Positions 51,057 through 59,182 of a DNA stretch of 64,000 nucleotides are shown here, in pieces. Source of the DNA: Citrobacter amalonaticus (GTDB taxonomy: Bacteria; Pseudomonadota; Gammaproteobacteria; Enterobacterales; Enterobacteriaceae). The stretch lies in NCBI RefSeq assembly GCF_002918555.1, contig NZ_PQMB01000003.1:491-64490 (forward strand), written 5' to 3'. The stretch's first letter is position 1. The number at the start of each line of letters is the position of its first letter. The notes under the pieces were generated by a model. The model was given only the letters and a program-made list of their open reading frames with translations, ran no database searches and was not told the origin of the DNA. The position numbers and the translations under genes are program-made.

Positions 51057-52082
51057 GATGCAAAAATTAGACACCCGGATGGACGAACATCTTACCTGCG
51101 TATTGAAAATACACTGGAAGGGTTCAACCGATTGCTTGCGCTCACCGCTTCCCCCCATGATGATATTATCGCGGCCTTTGAACCTACAGCTGATTATCAC
51201 CGCAACATTGCATGGTGGTTACATAAGCAGGGAGTAAAATGCCATCTTGTTTCATCTGTCAGATGTGCGCGAGCTCGTGAGATGCTGTTTAAGACATGGG
51301 ATAAAAATGATCGCAAAGATGCCAGTGTCATTATGTATTTGCTCGAACAGGGATTATCTTCACCATTTTATGATCCTCTGGCGAATGGCATTATCGATAT
51401 ACAGGAGATATCAAACACATACCATCAGGTTACTCTGGCTCGAACCCGATGCCTGAACAGCCTGGTTAACCACTATCTGACCCTTTATTTCCCTGAGGCT
51501 GAGCAATTTCTGCATATGTCCCGGGCAGAGTGGTTCTGTCAGTTTTTACTTCAATTCCCTACACCGTCTTGTATTACATCATTGAACCGGGATTTGTTTG
51601 TAAAACAGTCATGGGATGTTGTTGGCAGGAAACAGTATAAAAAGCAGTTTCTTGAACATCTCTATGATGTTGCTGCGGATTCCATTGCATTACCGTTGTC
51701 AGAAGATTCTCTGGCAGTGACCACGTTCAGATTACAACTTCATCGTTATGTCGGGCTTCATTACCGGCAGTACCTCAACTTTTGCGGTTTTAATCTTTCC
51801 GCCAGCCAGAGCGGGCAAAAGCACAGTGGTTACAGATTGTCGAAACGTGGAAATGCGCGATTAAGATATGCCTTCTGGCTTGCCGCCACCGTAGCCGTAA
51901 GAACGAGAGAAAACAGCTTCCGCTACAAATATGAACGTTATATTCGGGAAAATGGAGATAAGCCAGATCAGAAAAGAAAAGCCATGACGGCTGTAGCAAC
52001 AAAAGTCGCCAGAGTGGCGCATGCAATAGTAAAGCAGGATATTGATTACAAAGGGTATTATGAAATAAGCCATGGGACGTGA
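51057..52082 (+). pseudogene. IS110-family transposase, truncated and internally deleted
   Basis: The frame covers the RuvC-like part from DAKIRHPDGRTSY with the Glu (AFEPTADYH) and Asp (KNDRKDAS) motifs, and the C-terminal Transposase_20 part (LSASQSG, LSKRGNARLR). The first ~20 residues, which carry the first catalytic Asp, are missing. Where the family has an IPGIG-type stretch, the sequence jumps from HRYVGL to HYRQYL, suggesting an in-frame deletion of some 40-50 residues. An ATG upstream at 50973 is in the neighbouring IS and not authentic. Probably inactive. Confidence 0.8.
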
Positions 52083-52308
52083 TTCAACGGGCCGTAAGGC
52101 GCATCGCGACCATTAGATAATGCTCAACGCCCATGGTTTCCCAAAATGCTGTGTTAAGTCCTGTCGGGCCATTCGGACCCTTGTATGTCATGGTAAGCAT
52201 ATTTATAAGCCGAAAGGAGATGAGCGATATCGGATACAAAAATGAACCATCGCCTTTGTATTAGATGGCAGGATCCTTGTGCGCAAAAACTGTTGATTCA
52301 AACGGTAG
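52083..52308 (+). other. Non-coding 3' segment of the IS110-like element
   Basis: About 225 bp follow the transposase stop before IS3 sequence resumes. In IS110-family elements the non-coding ends specify the bridge RNA and core sites, so this segment may hold an end. The left end of the element is missing, and no core site could be identified. Confidence 0.45.
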
Positions 52309-52860
52309 TCCGTTATCCATGCGCAGCATGACCGGATACCCGCGATTTGCCGCGATCCTGTCGAGTACACGGACCACTCGCTGAGCTGGCAGATTCAGAT
52401 CGATTTCAATCGACAACGCCTCACGGTTAAAGTCATCAACGACATTGAACGTGCGAAAACGACGGCCACAGATCAGGGCATCATGCATAAAGTCGACAGA
52501 CCAGCTCTGGTTCAGCGCTTCCGGTGTGGCCAGTGGCGAGGGATTACGCACCGGCAACCGCTGTTTGCCCTTACGACGAAAGTTCAGCTTCAGCAGACAG
52601 TAAATACGGTGGATCCTTTTGTGATTCCACGGGTATCCCTGCCGCCGCAAAACCTGAAAAAGTTTCGGAAAACCGTATCGTGGGTATCGCTCGGACACTA
52701 CCTGCAACGCGACAATAACGGGTTTGTCACGTGTGGTATCCGGGCGGTAATGGTAAACCGTTCTGCTCAGGTTCAGACTCCGGCAGGCCTGACGGATACT
52801 GAGTCCAAATGTCGTTATCAGATGAGTGACCAGCTCACGCTTACAGGCTGGTTTTAAAGC
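52309..52860 (-). pseudogene. IS3-family transposase OrfB, N-terminal part
   Basis: Minus-strand frame KPACKRELVTHLI to VMLRMDNG: HTH_21 segment followed by the first catalytic Asp (SVDFMHDAL) and second (RMDNG) of the DDE core. It lies in the -1 frame relative to OrfA after an A7G run (52860-52867), the usual ribosomal slippage site. The core is interrupted straight after DNG by IS110-like sequence. Confidence 0.88.
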
Positions 52861-53120
52861 TTTTTTTCGATAACGTCTTTCAGCGCCCGGTTCTCAAGGC
52901 TCAGGTCGGCAAACATCTGTTTGAGACGCCGATTCTCGTCCTCAAGATCCTTGATCTTTTTAATATCAGAAGCCTCCATGCCGCCGTATCTGGACTTCCA
53001 GTTATAGTAGGTGGCTTCAGAGATACCGGCCTCCCGGCAGACATCTTTAACGGTTCGTCCAGCTTCAACCGACTTAATCACAGCGATGATCTGATGCTCA
53101 GTAAAACGGGCTTTACGCAT
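52854..53120 (-). CDS. IS3-family (IS407-type) OrfA
   Basis: 88-residue DNA-binding protein: a helix-turn-helix (FTEHQIIAVIKSVEAG, GISEATYYNWK) and a leucine-zipper C-terminus (LEDENRRLKQMFADLSLENRALKDV). The AAAAAAAG slippery run near its end would give the OrfAB fusion in an intact element. Intact itself, but the element lacks a complete OrfB. Confidence 0.9.
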   Translation of the reverse strand: MRKARFTEHQIIAVIKSVEAGRTVKDVCREAGISEATYYNWKSRYGGMEASDIKKIKDLEDENRRLKQMFADLSLENRALKDVIEKKL

Positions 53121-53162
53121 AGCGATCTCCTTCGTTGGCAGATTGATTATGCCGGATGAGCT

Positions 53163-53348
53163 CTAAATGTGAATGGCACGATTATGCGGGATACTTACAT
53201 TTGCTTCTGACGGCAGCGGCAGGATCTGCGGTGTACTTTGCGGCGTCCAGGCGAGTGGCGAGTTTTGCTGCTTCGTCGCGCAACTGGATAACAGTGGCAG
53301 ACAAGCCAGCAGCAGTGGCAGCATCTTTGGCGGCTTTCGCTTGTGCAT
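53163..53348 (-). CDS. Rz1: Rz1-like outer membrane spanin lipoprotein
   Basis: Encoded in an alternative frame inside Rz, as in lambda. A short signal peptide ends in the lipobox LSSC, and the mature part is Pro-rich ([15 protein letters not shown]). Pairs with Rz to fuse inner and outer membranes in the last lysis step. Its stop lies within a few bases of the IS edge, so the last residues may be altered. The start is uncertain (an ATG at 53324 is also possible). Confidence 0.75.
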   Translation of the reverse strand: MHKRKPPKMLPLLLACLPLLSSCATKQQNSPLAWTPQSTPQILPLPSEANVSIPHNRAIHI

Positions 53349-53559
53349 CTTTAACAGCCTCATCGCGGGCAATAATGCGCCCCTGTTCAATCATCCGGGC
53401 AGCAGTTTGAGCATTCACTTCCTGAGAATATTCAGCGCTATTTCGGGCCGCCCACTTTTTTTCCCAGCCCCTGTCACACCAGACGTTCCCGGCAATAAAC
53501 GAACCAACGACCAGCAACGATACGACAACAGAGTTATTCACTGGTCGATCCCCCAGCAC
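53182..53559 (-). CDS. Rz: Rz-like inner membrane spanin
   Basis: 125 residues with one N-terminal membrane helix ([16 protein letters not shown]) and a long periplasmic coiled coil rich in Ala, Lys and Glu. It overlaps the endolysin gene by 22 bp and contains Rz1 in another frame. Slightly shorter than lambda Rz (about 150 residues), perhaps because its end lies near the IS junction. Confidence 0.82.
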   Translation of the reverse strand: MLGDRPVNNSVVVSLLVVGSFIAGNVWCDRGWEKKWAARNSAEYSQEVNAQTAARMIEQGRIIARDEAVKDAQAKAAKDAATAAGLSATVIQLRDEAAKLATRLDAAKYTADPAAAVRSKCKYPA

Positions 53560-54086
53560 GTCAGCGCGCTTTCCTGGTCGCGACGCTCCACCTGACCGTA
53601 ACAGCCGTTCTTTTGACCTTTCGTCAGGCGACAGTCACGACCACCGTCTTTTATCCACCAGCGAATCGCTTCACAGGCACCTTTACGGTCACCAGTATTA
53701 ATGCGCTTATAGAACGTGGACGGGAAACATTTTCCGGGACCGATGTTGTATGGGCAGAACGACGCGATCCCCACCTTCTGAGGTTCGGTCAGCGGTACTT
53801 TGATATTGCGTTCCACCCATGCCAGCGCTTGATCACGTTCAACGGCGTTCACGCGATCACACTGCGCTTTCGTTGCGGTCATTCCTTTGACGACGCGCTT
53901 ACCCTCAACGATCGTGACACCACGACACAAGGACCAGACCCCGCCTGGATCCCTCACAGCCACCAGCGTGTTACCTTCTTTCTCGTCAATGAACTGATCA
54001 AACAACACCGGAGCAGAGGCGCCAGCAGCAATAAGTGCCAGCATAGCTGCGCTGAGTTTATTTCTGTTTACCGTAGAAATTGCCAT
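53538..54086 (-). CDS. Phage SAR endolysin (R21-like lysozyme)
   Basis: Muramidase of 182 residues in glycoside hydrolase family 24. The N-terminal hydrophobic, Ala/Gly-rich segment (about 10-29) is a signal-anchor-release sequence, so export uses Sec and activation follows membrane release. The catalytic pattern is Glu37, Asp46 and a residue six further on, here Ser52 instead of the usual Thr. GGAGG precedes the ATG. Overlaps the holin gene by 29 bp. Confidence 0.9.
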   Translation of the reverse strand: MAISTVNRNKLSAAMLALIAAGASAPVLFDQFIDEKEGNTLVAVRDPGGVWSLCRGVTIVEGKRVVKGMTATKAQCDRVNAVERDQALAWVERNIKVPLTEPQKVGIASFCPYNIGPGKCFPSTFYKRINTGDRKGACEAIRWWIKDGGRDCRLTKGQKNGCYGQVERRDQESALTCWGIDQ

Positions 54087-54327
54087 TCAGACGGTCCTCC
54101 CGTTCCTTGCGCCGGTAATACCAGTTAACGGCACAGGTAATAATGGTGCAGGCAATACCGACAATGATCGCCCAGTCACTCAGGCTTAAGCCTGTAATTT
54201 TGTCGGCCAGCATCCACGACACCTCTTTAGTCGTACCAGCATATGCCTTTGCAGAGACGCCACAGCCGGTAAGGGTTGTCCCTGTTCCATACGAAAGTCT
54301 GCTGTATAGGGTGCTCATTCTGGTCAT
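54058..54327 (-). CDS. Phage holin
   Basis: 89-residue membrane protein with one strong hydrophobic helix (DWAIIVGIACTIITCAVNWYY, about 51-70), a possible weak one near the N-terminus, and a charged C-terminus (RRKEREDR). Position directly before a SAR endolysin supports a holin or pinholin role. GGAGGTGAGG precedes the ATG, a strong ribosome site. Confidence 0.75.
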   Translation of the reverse strand: MTRMSTLYSRLSYGTGTTLTGCGVSAKAYAGTTKEVSWMLADKITGLSLSDWAIIVGIACTIITCAVNWYYRRKEREDRLNGNFYGKQK

Positions 54328-54453
54328 AGCCTCACCTCCGATTTAACGGAGTCGCTTGTTTGAAAGAATTAAGGACGCCAGACATGCCCGGCCTGAGACA
54401 AGCGATGCCTTTAATCGTTTATTCGGAAATTTGAGGGAATAAAACACTGAGTC

Positions 54454-54476
54454 AAAGGCATCAGACTGATGCCTTT
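54454..54476. terminator. Hairpin between the unassigned prophage gene and the holin
   Basis: AAAGGCATCAG and CTGATGCCTTT form a perfect 11-bp stem with one-base loop. The T-run is short in both directions, so it may act as a weak terminator or a processing site. Under Q antitermination it would be read through. Confidence 0.6.
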
Positions 54477-54488
54477 TGCTAAAGGTTT

Positions 54489-55187
54489 TTAACCTACCTG
54501 AACATTCCCATTTTCGAAGATGTACGGCGTATCTGCCGAAATACCCTCCTCACCCTCACGTACCACCGTTACCTTCTTGTCATTGCCGTCTTTCCAGCAA
54601 AAGACAGCGACTGAACCGGTGCCAAAACTGAAGCTGCATTTGTTACTGGTGACAACGACCATCGCGTTTTCACCTGCAGTGACGTCAGCTTCATTACCGG
54701 AACAGACGAGGGTGTTATCACAACCTTCATCGTGAATCAGACTGTTTTCGCCGGATGCAATCAGCACACTACTTTTGACGTAATTGCGGGCAATAATCCG
54801 CGAGGCGTAACCAGCGACGTAAGCTTTAGCTCCACTCAGATCGAAATCAGGAACGGAGGGCTCAGTCATGTAATTGAGTTCAATTTCTGAATTGTCACCC
54901 AGCGCGCTTGAACGCGACATATTGCCCGCCCAGATTTTACTTTCATAACCGGTGATACTGATGATGCCATCCTCCCCTGGTATGTAATCATCCTCTTCTG
55001 CTCTCAGGTCGCCTTCAGCACGAACGACATCGTCATACACCGTTGCATAGTTGCCACAGTGAACGATACGTACAGGGGATGATTTTCCCACCACATGCGG
55101 AAAGCCATCTGAAAAAGCCATACCACCGTTACCTACGGTACCGCCAATCATTACTGCGCCTTCAATAGGTGCGTTGACAATGGACAT
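54489..55187 (-). CDS. Uncharacterised prophage protein, beta-solenoid-like repeats
   Basis: 232 residues, not recognised. From about residue 120 the sequence runs in short strands separated by Asn/Gly/Ser turns (IIARNYVKSSVLIASGENSLIHD, NTLVCSGNEADVTAGENAM shown only as pattern), suggesting a right-handed beta-helix. No signal peptide. It lies between Q and the lysis genes, a position where lambdoid phages often carry accessory 'moron' genes such as toxins or effectors. AAAGGAG precedes the ATG. Function unknown. Confidence 0.7.
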   Translation of the reverse strand: MSIVNAPIEGAVMIGGTVGNGGMAFSDGFPHVVGKSSPVRIVHCGNYATVYDDVVRAEGDLRAEEDDYIPGEDGIISITGYESKIWAGNMSRSSALGDNSEIELNYMTEPSVPDFDLSGAKAYVAGYASRIIARNYVKSSVLIASGENSLIHDEGCDNTLVCSGNEADVTAGENAMVVVTSNKCSFSFGTGSVAVFCWKDGNDKKVTVVREGEEGISADTPYIFENGNVQVG

Positions 55188-55284
55188 GATTACTCCTTTT
55201 TGGGTTTTGTTAATAAAGCAGGTCAGGCTTCACGGGCTGGATTTTCAACAAAGCACGTAGTGATTGATTCCCGTGAGCCTGAAT

Positions 55285-55312
55285 ACGAAAAAGGCTACCC
55301 GGAGGTAGCCTG
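55285..55312 (-). terminator. tR'-like terminator
   Basis: On the minus strand GGCTACC and GGTAGCC pair around TCCG and are followed by TTTTTCG, about 100 bp before the first late gene. It would block late transcription until Q acts. Confidence 0.75.
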
Positions 55313-55671
55313 TGAGCAGATAGTTAATATTGAAGATTGAGCCCGTCCCCCACCGGGGTGGGATAATAAGCCGGGCGGTTCCACAACAATCAGGTTAATT
55401 GAGTTATCAGAGAGAGACGATATAACGCAAGCAGTCTGGGTTGACCTCCACCAGTCGCCCATATTCACGGCAGTTACAGGCTGCGGTTGAATTCTGCAGC
55501 TATAAAAATGCACTTCAATTAAAGGTCTTCAGCAATCGGCGAAGTAACTATTCTTAACATGATACCGGGAGTTTTACGATCGTAAACGTTTTTTTTAGTA
55601 CAAAGGTAAGCGGGTTATATCTAAACCTGAAGTCAAACTGGCAACGCCAGGAACATGCAGCAATTAACATT

Positions 55672-55699
55672 AAATGGTGCATAGTTCTATGCACCATTT
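55672..55699. repeat. Perfect 28-bp palindrome beside Q
   Basis: AAATGGTGCATAG and CTATGCACCATTT are exact complements separated by TT, 27 bp after the Q stop codon. No adjacent long T-run. It could be an operator, an RNA hairpin, or part of the Q-utilisation region. Confidence 0.7.
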
Positions 55700-55725
55700 T
55701 CATACTAAAAAATACATCCATCAGG

Positions 55726-56094
55726 TTAATGCCTGTCCATTTCAAGCTGAATATCTAACATCATCAACATACCATCAACGATCCCTTCCGCTTTCTGTAG
55801 ACGCTTCCCAATATATGTATCAGAGCAGGAGTATCTCTTTGCAAGAGACATAAATGTCATGCCTTCAACATAGTAGTCCACCAATAAATCATGAAGAATG
55901 CTGTCATTCTTTTTTAGTCTGGCCATGCATCCACAGATAACCATCGCATCATCATCGCAGCACTGTGGACGGGATTTAACTTTTGATGGAATAAGCCCTT
56001 TAAAGCCAGCGGCAATATGCGACCAGGCCACATCTTCATGATTATTAGCCGCCCACGCCCCCCAGCGTTCAAGTACCATTTGAATGTCACGCAT
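55726..56094 (-). CDS. Q: Antitermination protein Q
   Basis: Binds DNA at the late promoter and modifies RNA polymerase to read through tR', switching on lysis genes. The 122 residues begin [18 protein letters not shown], the characteristic N-terminus of the phage 82/933W-like Q class, and end in a sigma-70 region-4-like HTH ([21 protein letters not shown]). Start overlaps the stop of a short upstream frame by 8 bp. Confidence 0.88.
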   Translation of the reverse strand: MRDIQMVLERWGAWAANNHEDVAWSHIAAGFKGLIPSKVKSRPQCCDDDAMVICGCMARLKKNDSILHDLLVDYYVEGMTFMSLAKRYSCSDTYIGKRLQKAEGIVDGMLMMLDIQLEMDRH

Positions 56095-56179
56095 TAACTT
56101 TCTCCACTAAATCAGGCCAGCGCACCGATGCCAGCGCGCAATCAATAAACGAAATAGCCACTCCAGCCGGGAACCGCAT
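56087..56179 (-). CDS. Small overlapping frame before Q
   Basis: 30 codons starting [19 protein letters not shown] after AGAGGAAG, a good ribosome site, and ending at a TGA inside the first codons of Q. The overlap suggests translational coupling. It may also be the tail of a deleted nin-region gene. Not recognised. Confidence 0.4.
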   Translation of the reverse strand: MRFPAGVAISFIDCALASVRWPDLVEKVNA

Positions 56180-56256
56180 TTCTCTTCCTCTGCCCATGGT
56201 TGAACGGCGGTCAGCGCCGGACCAGAAAAGGACTATTTGCGGAGCGGGTAACGCCC

Positions 56257-56979
56257 TCACGCTGTCGGCTCCTTAGCGATATGTTTCGCCCATAATCCGG
56301 CAATCCACTTGATACCTTTGGGGGTGAAACATGCCTGGCTGAATGCGTGGTTTGATGTGGTCGACGTACCTGTCTTAAATTCAAACCGGCCTGCGTTGAT
56401 GTGATGGTGGCGCGGCGTCATCGCGCCACCAAGGCGATACATCACGTTGCTCTCGATTAGGAACAGCCGGAATTCTGTCTCTTTGGCGCTCAGCAGTTTT
56501 GCTACCTGACGAAATGACATTGAACCTTTCGCCGTACAGTAACGATCCACAAACTCGACCTTTGACGCCGCAGCTGCCAGTTCCTGTGCCAGCCGCTCTT
56601 TTTCCTCAGCAAGATCGGCAGCAAGACGTAAAGCCTCCGGCAAAGTCTGGGGAACCGCCCTCTTCTGGCCGCTTTCCAGCTCCTGCCAGCGATCAACAAC
56701 AGCCGCGGTAAATTCAGGAGACAGTCTGGCAACAAGGACCAGAGAGTCACGCTTGTTAAATCGGTACTCCTGATACACGTTGCCGTTATGTTCAAAATCG
56801 AACAGTGCCAATGGCGCGGTTAAAAGTCCACCCGCCACAAGACGCTCAGCCGAACGCTTCACATCACTGTGTTTGCTCTGTACCAGTAACGCAATCTCCC
56901 TGCTGGACATCATCATTTGCTGACCGGTTACCGCAGCATGACGAGTCGGGCAATGTATCGTCGGATTCATATGATTCAT
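56257..56979 (-). CDS. Phage antirepressor (Rha/KilA-C type)
   Basis: 240 residues from the ATG at 56979, which follows GGAGAAAG; the frame upstream overlaps another small gene and is not conserved. The N-terminal part (MMMSSREIALLVQSKHSDVKRSAER) is Rha-like, and the C-terminal about 110 residues are an ANT/KilA-C domain (FVDRYCTAKGSMSFRQVAKLL, then CFTPKGIKWI). Such proteins can inactivate a repressor and favour induction. Position after O, where P is usual, is noted. Confidence 0.82.
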   Translation of the reverse strand: MNHMNPTIHCPTRHAAVTGQQMMMSSREIALLVQSKHSDVKRSAERLVAGGLLTAPLALFDFEHNGNVYQEYRFNKRDSLVLVARLSPEFTAAVVDRWQELESGQKRAVPQTLPEALRLAADLAEEKERLAQELAAAASKVEFVDRYCTAKGSMSFRQVAKLLSAKETEFRLFLIESNVMYRLGGAMTPRHHHINAGRFEFKTGTSTTSNHAFSQACFTPKGIKWIAGLWAKHIAKEPTA

Positions 56980-57020
56980 GCTCTTTCTCCACTTATCAGG
57001 CGGCTGCACCCGCCCCCGGT

Positions 57021-57191
57021 TCAAATCTGGCGCTCCTGATTTCCACTTTCCCATTCGGGATAACCGGCTCTCACTCCACCAGCATTCCTTTTACCTGGCT
57101 GTCGTCCTCCCCTGTCGCCAACGTCTTTCAACTCATGGGCTGATGCGCTGCGCCGTTCTGCCGGCACCCGGCAATATTTGTTTGTCATCAT
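57021..57191 (-). CDS. Small basic phage protein coupled to O
   Basis: 56 codons, MMTNKYCRVPAERRSASAHE to SGNQERQI, starting inside the O stop codon (ATGA overlap) and ending 41 bp before the antirepressor start. Very basic and Gly/Arg-rich (DRGGRQPGKRNAGG), without predicted structure. The overlap and position argue that it is translated. Function unknown. Confidence 0.5.
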   Translation of the reverse strand: MMTNKYCRVPAERRSASAHELKDVGDRGGRQPGKRNAGGVRAGYPEWESGNQERQI

Positions 57192-58033
57192 CCCCTGAAC
57201 CCCTGCGGAATACGGTTATCGCACTGAGCGATCGCGTTAATGTCCCGCTCTCGATTTTTATTCCAGTATTCACGAGCCGGGCGTCCCTTCTGCTCCCAAC
57301 GAATGGCGCTGCTCAGATAGCCTTCGAACTTCTTCGGCCCGAACAATGTTTCAGGACGCATGTACTGGTATTGCTGGTCGTTCCCGTTCCAGTGCTCATG
57401 CTTCAGGTCGATAACACGTTTTAAATCGTTGACGCTGTAACCTTCCCGCAAACGGGCGCGAATGTTTTCCAGAGAGGTTTTTGATTTCTGGAAGCGGGAT
57501 CCGCTGACCTGGTTCAGATGGGTTAACACCACAATCGCCCGATCGGTGATCAACACTTCCGGGTTGGGTTGCCCGGCAACCGGACAGGGATCTTTTTTGT
57601 TTACTTGTGGATCTTGTTTTGATTTTACTGACGGATCCTCGCCAGATCCTGACGGGTGAAAACCGCTATTCAGACCGGATTTTGATGCCTCATATTTTGA
57701 TACATCAGATTTTGACGGGTCAGAATCTGACAGGTGAGCGAATGCATAAGCCTGGAGTTTTGCCACGTTTAGCTGATAAACATTGGAAGCATTACGGTTG
57801 CCCTGCCGCCGTGCTTTACGAGATAACCAACCGTCGGCCTCAAGCTTCGCTATTGCCGTTCTGACGGTGCTGGCGCCTGCGCCAAGCTGACGCGCGATGG
57901 TGTCGATGGAAGGCCAGCAGACACCTTCGTCATTGCTGAAGTCAGCCAGCCGCGCCATGATAGCCACGCTGGACAGCTTCATCCCCGATGCTGCACAGGC
58001 ATCCCACACATAGCCCGTTAATTTAGTGCTCAT
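57188..58033 (-). CDS. O: Phage replication protein O-like
   Basis: 281 residues. An N-terminal winged helix (MSTKLTGYVWDACAASG, WPSIDTIARQLGAGASTVRTAIAKL, about 1-85), a low-complexity Ser/Asp/Lys linker (about 100-150), and a C-terminal domain (about 160-260) as in phage replisome organisers. It would bind the phage origin, often located within its own gene, and recruit helicase. ATGA overlap with the Cro-like gene. No P or DnaC-like loader follows. Confidence 0.82.
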   Translation of the reverse strand: MSTKLTGYVWDACAASGMKLSSVAIMARLADFSNDEGVCWPSIDTIARQLGAGASTVRTAIAKLEADGWLSRKARRQGNRNASNVYQLNVAKLQAYAFAHLSDSDPSKSDVSKYEASKSGLNSGFHPSGSGEDPSVKSKQDPQVNKKDPCPVAGQPNPEVLITDRAIVVLTHLNQVSGSRFQKSKTSLENIRARLREGYSVNDLKRVIDLKHEHWNGNDQQYQYMRPETLFGPKKFEGYLSSAIRWEQKGRPAREYWNKNRERDINAIAQCDNRIPQGFRG

Positions 58034-58332
58034 GCTTCAACCCTTTTAAACTTCGCCATGAACCGCTCAACAGGCTGCATACCGTCAGCGATAACCGGGT
58101 TGTTAGCCGTACGATCGGTTTCATTTAGTTGAAATCGATTAGGGTACAGAATGTGTAATTCATTGATTTCTCCCTCGAAAAATCGGGCTAATCTTTCAGC
58201 CAGTTCCACGGAGGGAACCTGTTCGCCTCTTTCAATGCGACTTAACGTTGCCGGATCAACATGGACACCAGTTGCAACATGCAACAATGTGAAGCCATGC
58301 GACTTACGCAACTTCCTGAGTGGTGATTGCAT
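58030..58332 (-). CDS. Cro-like XRE-family regulator
   Basis: 100 residues from the ATG preceded by AGGAGGGG. The HTH_3 domain (LRKLRKSHGFTLLHVATG, DPATLSRIERGEQVPS) occupies 5-60, followed by a short C-terminal extension. It is divergent to cI across three operator-like sites, the place of Cro. A CII role is less likely because the HTH is XRE-type. The frame continues upstream into the operator region without conservation. Confidence 0.8.
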   Translation of the reverse strand: MQSPLRKLRKSHGFTLLHVATGVHVDPATLSRIERGEQVPSVELAERLARFFEGEINELHILYPNRFQLNETDRTANNPVIADGMQPVERFMAKFKRVEA

Positions 58333-58348
58333 ATCCCCTCCTTTAATT

Positions 58349-58361
58349 TGCGTATTACGCA
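58349..58361. promoter_or_regulatory. Repressor operator OR-type site 1
   Basis: TGCGTATTACGCA is a perfect 13-bp palindrome with central T, closest to the cro-like start. Confidence 0.82.
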
Positions 58362-58382
58362 TATTATTGCAGACTTGTGATT

Positions 58383-58395
58383 TGCGCAAGTCGCA
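58383..58395. promoter_or_regulatory. Repressor operator OR-type site 2
   Basis: TGCGCAAGTCGCA has the same outer TGCG/CGCA arms and 13-bp size as site 1. Confidence 0.75.
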
Positions 58396-58396
58396 T

Positions 58397-58409
58397 TGCA
58401 TGATACGCA
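58397..58409. promoter_or_regulatory. Repressor operator OR-type site 3
   Basis: TGCATGATACGCA has one strong half (TACGCA) and a diverged left half. It directly abuts site 2 and lies 22 bp before the cI ATG, the position for autoregulation. Confidence 0.65.
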
Positions 58410-58430
58410 AAAAGAACATGTAATAGGCGC

Positions 58431-59126
58431 ATGAATATAGGAAACCGCGTTAGGGCACTTCGTTTAGCGAAGAACATGAAAATTGCTGATTTGGCTGATG
58501 CAGTCGGAGTCGACGCAGCCAATATTTCCCGTCTCGAGACAGGAAAACAAAAGCAATTCACAGAACAGGCACTTAGCAGAATTGCTCAAGCTTTAGGCGT
58601 TGAAGTTACCGCCCTCTTTACCTCTGACGAAAAAGATAATACTGTATATAAAACCAGTACAGATAATAGGTCATCTATTGAGGGAAAAGATGTGTTTAGA
58701 GTCGAGGTACTTGATGTGAGCGCGAGCGCAGGTTCTGGCCATATCCAAGGAAGTGACGTAATCGACGTTATTCACGCCATCGAATATAGTAACGATAAAG
58801 CAATGTCTATGTTCGGCGGAAGGTCTTCCTCTGGGGTCAAAGTCATCAACGTTCGGGGTGATAGCATGGCATCGACTATCGAGCCTGGTGATTTGATCTT
58901 CGTTGATATTCATATCAACGAGTTTGATAGTGACGGGATTTATGTATTTGGTTTTGATGGTAAAATCTACGTTAAACGTCTTCAGATGGTGCCAGACGAA
59001 CTGCTGGTAATCTCAGACAATCCCAAATACCGGGAATGGTCGATCAATAAAGATAACGAACACCGCTTTTACATTTATGGAAAGGTGTTAATCAGTCAGT
59101 CTCAAACATTTAAAAGACACGGCTGA
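58431..59126 (+). CDS. cI: Phage repressor CI, S24 self-cleaving
   Basis: 231 residues. N-terminal HTH (1-65: VRALRLAKNMKIADLADAVGVDAANISRLE) binds the 13-bp operators; the C-terminal S24/LexA-like domain has an Ala-Gly cleavage site (SASAGSG, about 97-98), the catalytic Ser in GDSMAS and Lys in IYVKRLQ. It should be cleaved under RecA stimulation. A terminator follows. Intact, so the remnant may still confer immunity to related phages. Confidence 0.93.
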   Translation: MNIGNRVRALRLAKNMKIADLADAVGVDAANISRLETGKQKQFTEQALSRIAQALGVEVTALFTSDEKDNTVYKTSTDNRSSIEGKDVFRVEVLDVSASAGSGHIQGSDVIDVIHAIEYSNDKAMSMFGGRSSSGVKVINVRGDSMASTIEPGDLIFVDIHINEFDSDGIYVFGFDGKIYVKRLQMVPDELLVISDNPKYREWSINKDNEHRFYIYGKVLISQSQTFKRHG

Positions 59127-59146
59127 TACAGACTTAGCTCCCGACA

Positions 59147-59172
59147 AGACCACTTCAGGTGGTCTTTTTTTG
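59147..59172 (+). terminator. cI terminator
   Basis: AAGACCAC and GTGGTCTT form a stem around TTCAG, followed by seven Ts. Confidence 0.88.
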
Positions 59173-59182
59173 CCCTCATTAA

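Larger units (their letters stand above)
50756..53160. mobile_element. IS3-family (IS407-like) element interrupted by a degraded IS110-family element
   Basis: OrfA and the first two thirds of OrfB lie at the right (52,309-53,120, minus strand), and the C-terminal third of OrfB at the left (50,771-51,052). Between them is about 1.25 kb of IS110-family sequence. The left edge is set at 50,756 because the terminal sequence GTAAATAGACCCG recurs at 63,774 while flanks differ. The right edge near 53,160 is approximate; I could not define terminal inverted repeats. Confidence 0.75.
55188..55725 (-). other. Late-promoter region between antiterminator Q and the late genes
   Basis: 540 bp with no supported gene. 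By analogy with lambda it should carry the late promoter pR', the Q-utilisation site and the tR' terminator. A terminator-like hairpin (55,285-55,312) and a 28-bp palindrome (55,672-55,699) are listed separately. An additional perfect palindrome TTTACGATCGTAAA (55,573-55,586) is followed by eight Ts on the plus strand. No clear -35/-10 for pR' was found. Confidence 0.55.

Noticed and set aside
54058..54345. Plus-strand frames opposite holin and endolysin genes
   Set aside because: Shadows of the minus-strand lysis genes, which have strong ribosome sites and recognised motifs.
55554..55745. 63-codon minus-strand frame between Q and the late genes
   Set aside because: No ribosome site and it spans the 28-bp palindrome; better explained as regulatory DNA.
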